Part shown: positions 62,145 to 64,000 of the stretch, one piece after another | Layout: the number at the start of each line of letters is the position of its first letter | Position numbering within the stretch: the stretch's first letter is position 1 | The notes under the pieces: model-generated | The model's input: only the letters and a program-made list of their open reading frames with translations | The model's database searches: none | What the model was told of the DNA's origin: nothing | NCBI GenBank assembly: GCA_001769805.1 | Contig: MEPO01000013.1 | Span: 84,538-148,537, forward strand | DNA from: Bdellovibrionales bacterium GWA1_52_35 | GTDB lineage: Bacteria > Bdellovibrionota > UBA1018 | Direction: 5' to 3' | DNA length: 64,000 nt | Made by a program: the position numbers and the translations under genes

Positions 62145-64000
62145 GTGGCACCAAGCCGTTCATTCGCCGCACCTCTTATGATCCCCGTACTGATCACCTT
62201 GGCGTTTGTGCTTCCGGGCTGTTCAGGGAAAATACCAAAGGAAAAAGCTGCCATTCTTCACGACTCGCTCTCGGCGGATCCCAGATCACTGGACCCGGCG
62301 ATTGCATATGATAGCAACAGCCTGAAAGTTCTCCCCAATATCCTGGAGACGCTCTACCAGTACGACTACCTGGCCGACGGCTATCGTCTGATCCCCCTGC
62401 TTGCGGCAGACATGCCCAGGTTTTCGAAAGACCGGCTCACGATCAGAATTCCCCTGCGCAAAGATATCCGCTTTCAGGACGACCCCTGCTTCAAGGAAAC
62501 CCAGGGCAAGGGAAGGACATTGAAAGCCCAGGATTTTGTTTACGCTTTCAAACGACTGGCGGATCCCTCCCTCGAGTCCCCGGGCTGGTGGCTCTTCGAC
62601 AGCAAACTTGCTGAATTTGATGTGTTTCGTGCACGGATGGCGGCAGCTTCTTCCAAAGCCCGGGTGAACGCCTTTGCAAGACCGGTCAGGGGTGTCCGCG
62701 CGCTGGACGACTTCACGCTCCAGTTGACGCTGGTGAAGCCCTTTCCTCAGCTTCTTTATGCGCTGGCAATGACACTTACCGCACCCGTTCCCCATGAGGC
62801 CGTCACTGCCTATGGAGACGAGAACGGAAGCATCTCCGAGCATCCCGTCGGTACCGGAGCTTTTCTTTTGAAAAAATGGGATCGCGACCAGAGTTTGCAG
62901 CTCCTCCGGAATCCAGGGTTTCATTCTGAGTTTTATCCAACGAAAAGTTCAGAATTTCTTGAACAGCAAGGATTTCTGGTCGATGCCGGCAAGCTCCTGC
63001 CCTTCCTGGATGGTGTCACTTTGAAAATCATCAAGGAGCCCCAGCCCGCTTGGGCGAGCTTTACACAAGGGGAACTGGATTTGCTCCCGCTGTCCAAAGA
63101 CCATCTTCCGCAGGCGATTACCAGCAACGGTCTTGCCCCAGCGCTACTTAAAAAGCAGATCCGGCTTGCGTTAGCGACCGGAAACCGTTTCACCTATCTT
63201 TCCTTCAATACGCTGGACCCGGTTCTCCGGAACAAAACCCTGAGGCAAGCTCTCTCGCGCGCGGTCAATCGCGACGAATGGATTGCTCTTTCCACAAATA
63301 ACACTGCCGCAAAAATGACCGGCCTGATACTGCCGGGAATTGCCGATCGGCCGGCGAGTACCGCACTCAAGTTCGATTATGATTTGAAACGTGCGAAAGC
63401 CCTCCTGGCCAGGGCAGGGTATCCAGAAGGACGCGGGCTCCCCCCTCTTCGTCTCGACATGCGCGGAGCCGACAGCCGCTCTCATCAGCTCGGTAAGTTT
63501 CTCACTTCGCAATTTGCCGCTCTCGGCGTGAAGATTGAAGTCATTTACAACACATTTCCGGATTACATGGAAAAGCAACACCAGGGAAAACTGCAACTGG
63601 CGAGCAATGCCTGGGCGCTTGATTATCCTGATGCCGAAAACATCTTACAATTGCTCTATGGCCCGAACCGCTCACCGGGGTCCAATGACTCCAATTTCAA
63701 CCACCCGAAATTCAATCAGCTCTACGAGCAAATGGCTGTGATGGATGCTGGACCAGCCCGCGCAACTCTCATTCAGAAAATGGATGAAATCGCCCAGGAA
63801 GAAGCGCCCTGGATCCTGGGTTATCACCCGACCGATTATTTACTCAGCCAGCCGCGGGTAAAAAATCTGAAACCCGGAGCATTCTCGGAAAATCGCTACA
63901 AATATCTCCGTAGGTTCCCGGCCTTTCAGTTGACGACCTTAAGTGGGACAGATTTGGGTTGCGATTTTCGGGGGTTGTGGATTCTGGGTAGTGCAGCGAA
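62145..64000 (+). CDS. ABC transporter substrate-binding lipoprotein, family 5 (peptide/nickel type), 3' end outside window
   Basis: Missing from the ORF track because no stop is reached before base 64000. GTG 62145 starts four bases after alaS; a lipoprotein signal ends LPGCSG. The SBP_bac_5 domain is clear from DSLSADPRSLDPAIAYDSNS onward, with FVYAFKRLADPS, HPVGTGAFLLKKWDRDQS and ALSRAVNRDEWI, then WALDYPDAENILQLLYGPN. Such proteins deliver oligopeptides to an ABC permease. After YKYLR, where most homologues end, the frame continues for about 30 further codons without a stop. Confidence 0.88.
   Translation, partial: MAPSRSFAAPLMIPVLITLAFVLPGCSGKIPKEKAAILHDSLSADPRSLDPAIAYDSNSLKVLPNILETLYQYDYLADGYRLIPLLAADMPRFSKDRLTIRIPLRKDIRFQDDPCFKETQGKGRTLKAQDFVYAFKRLADPSLESPGWWLFDSKLAEFDVFRARMAAASSKARVNAFARPVRGVRALDDFTLQLTLVKPFPQLLYALAMTLTAPVPHEAVTAYGDENGSISEHPVGTGAFLLKKWDRDQSLQLLRNPGFHSEFYPTKSSEFLEQQGFLVDAGKLLPFLDGVTLKIIKEPQPAWASFTQGELDLLPLSKDHLPQAITSNGLAPALLKKQIRLALATGNRFTYLSFNTLDPVLRNKTLRQALSRAVNRDEWIALSTNNTAAKMTGLILPGIADRPASTALKFDYDLKRAKALLARAGYPEGRGLPPLRLDMRGADSRSHQLGKFLTSQFAALGVKIEVIYNTFPDYMEKQHQGKLQLASNAWALDYPDAENILQLLYGPNRSPGSNDSNFNHPKFNQLYEQMAVMDAGPARATLIQKMDEIAQEEAPWILGYHPTDYLLSQPRVKNLKPGAFSENRYKYLRRFPAFQLTTLSGTDLGCDFRGLWILGSAA

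Overview
The window looks like a contiguous piece of chromosome from a Gram-negative bacterium with two membranes. It has a TolQRAB envelope system, FtsEX with an EnvC-type LytM protein, many lipoprotein and Sec signal peptides, and sugar-nucleotide and O-antigen-type genes. The gene content (FtsEX-EnvC-CtpA cluster, GAF-sigma54 activator, Flp/TadE pilins, Lys/Ala-rich small protein) and the frequent TTG/GTG starts suggest Bdellovibrionota or a related former-deltaproteobacterial lineage. That placement is an inference from gene content; no 16S rRNA is present. Genes are tightly packed and many overlap by 4-30 bases.

Layout. 1-6158 (minus): ftsE-ftsX-envC-like-ctpA-xseA and a truncated M23 lipoprotein, a division/peptidoglycan operon. 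6301-12132 (plus): a degenerate CPBP-like membrane protein, tolQ-tolR-tolA-like-tolB and a thiolase. 12225-18986 (plus): an exported HELAH metalloprotease-like protein, a GAF/AAA+ sigma54 activator, two small proteins, a class V aminotransferase and purA. 19066-19141: tRNA-Lys(TTT).

19142 to about 25640 is a lower-GC accessory island next to the tRNA. It holds two divergent HsdR_N-like PD-(D/E)xK nuclease paralogues in inverted orientation at its two ends. Between them lie lipoproteins, an orphan small terminase, a ribbon-helix-helix regulator, a serine recombinase and a frameshifted pseudogene. A 16-bp dyad, TATTC-N6-GAATA, occurs three times, each time in front of an island transcription unit, including those of both nucleases. 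I saw no copy elsewhere in the window. This looks like an island-specific regulon and is my main candidate for an undescribed system.

25701-35992: a GT2 glycosyltransferase, an exported SelO-like pseudokinase with a PAP2 phosphatase, TerC, a histidine kinase, a cyclic-nucleotide-binding-domain protein, a split ManC/cupin pair and a SPOR protein. 36177-37867: a compact, previously untracked Flp/TadE-like pilin cluster. 37864-43466: PfkB kinase, two GT4 glycosyltransferases, a UDP-xylose-synthase-like epimerase and an O-antigen-ligase-like protein, forming a surface glycan locus. 43463-64000: TIGR02757 protein, greA, recG, XRE regulator, alpha/beta hydrolase, a three-gene flavin/iron-sulfur operon, thioesterase, pgpA, recA with a strong terminator, envelope proteins of unknown function, an SDR, alaS and a truncated ABC-transporter substrate-binding lipoprotein.
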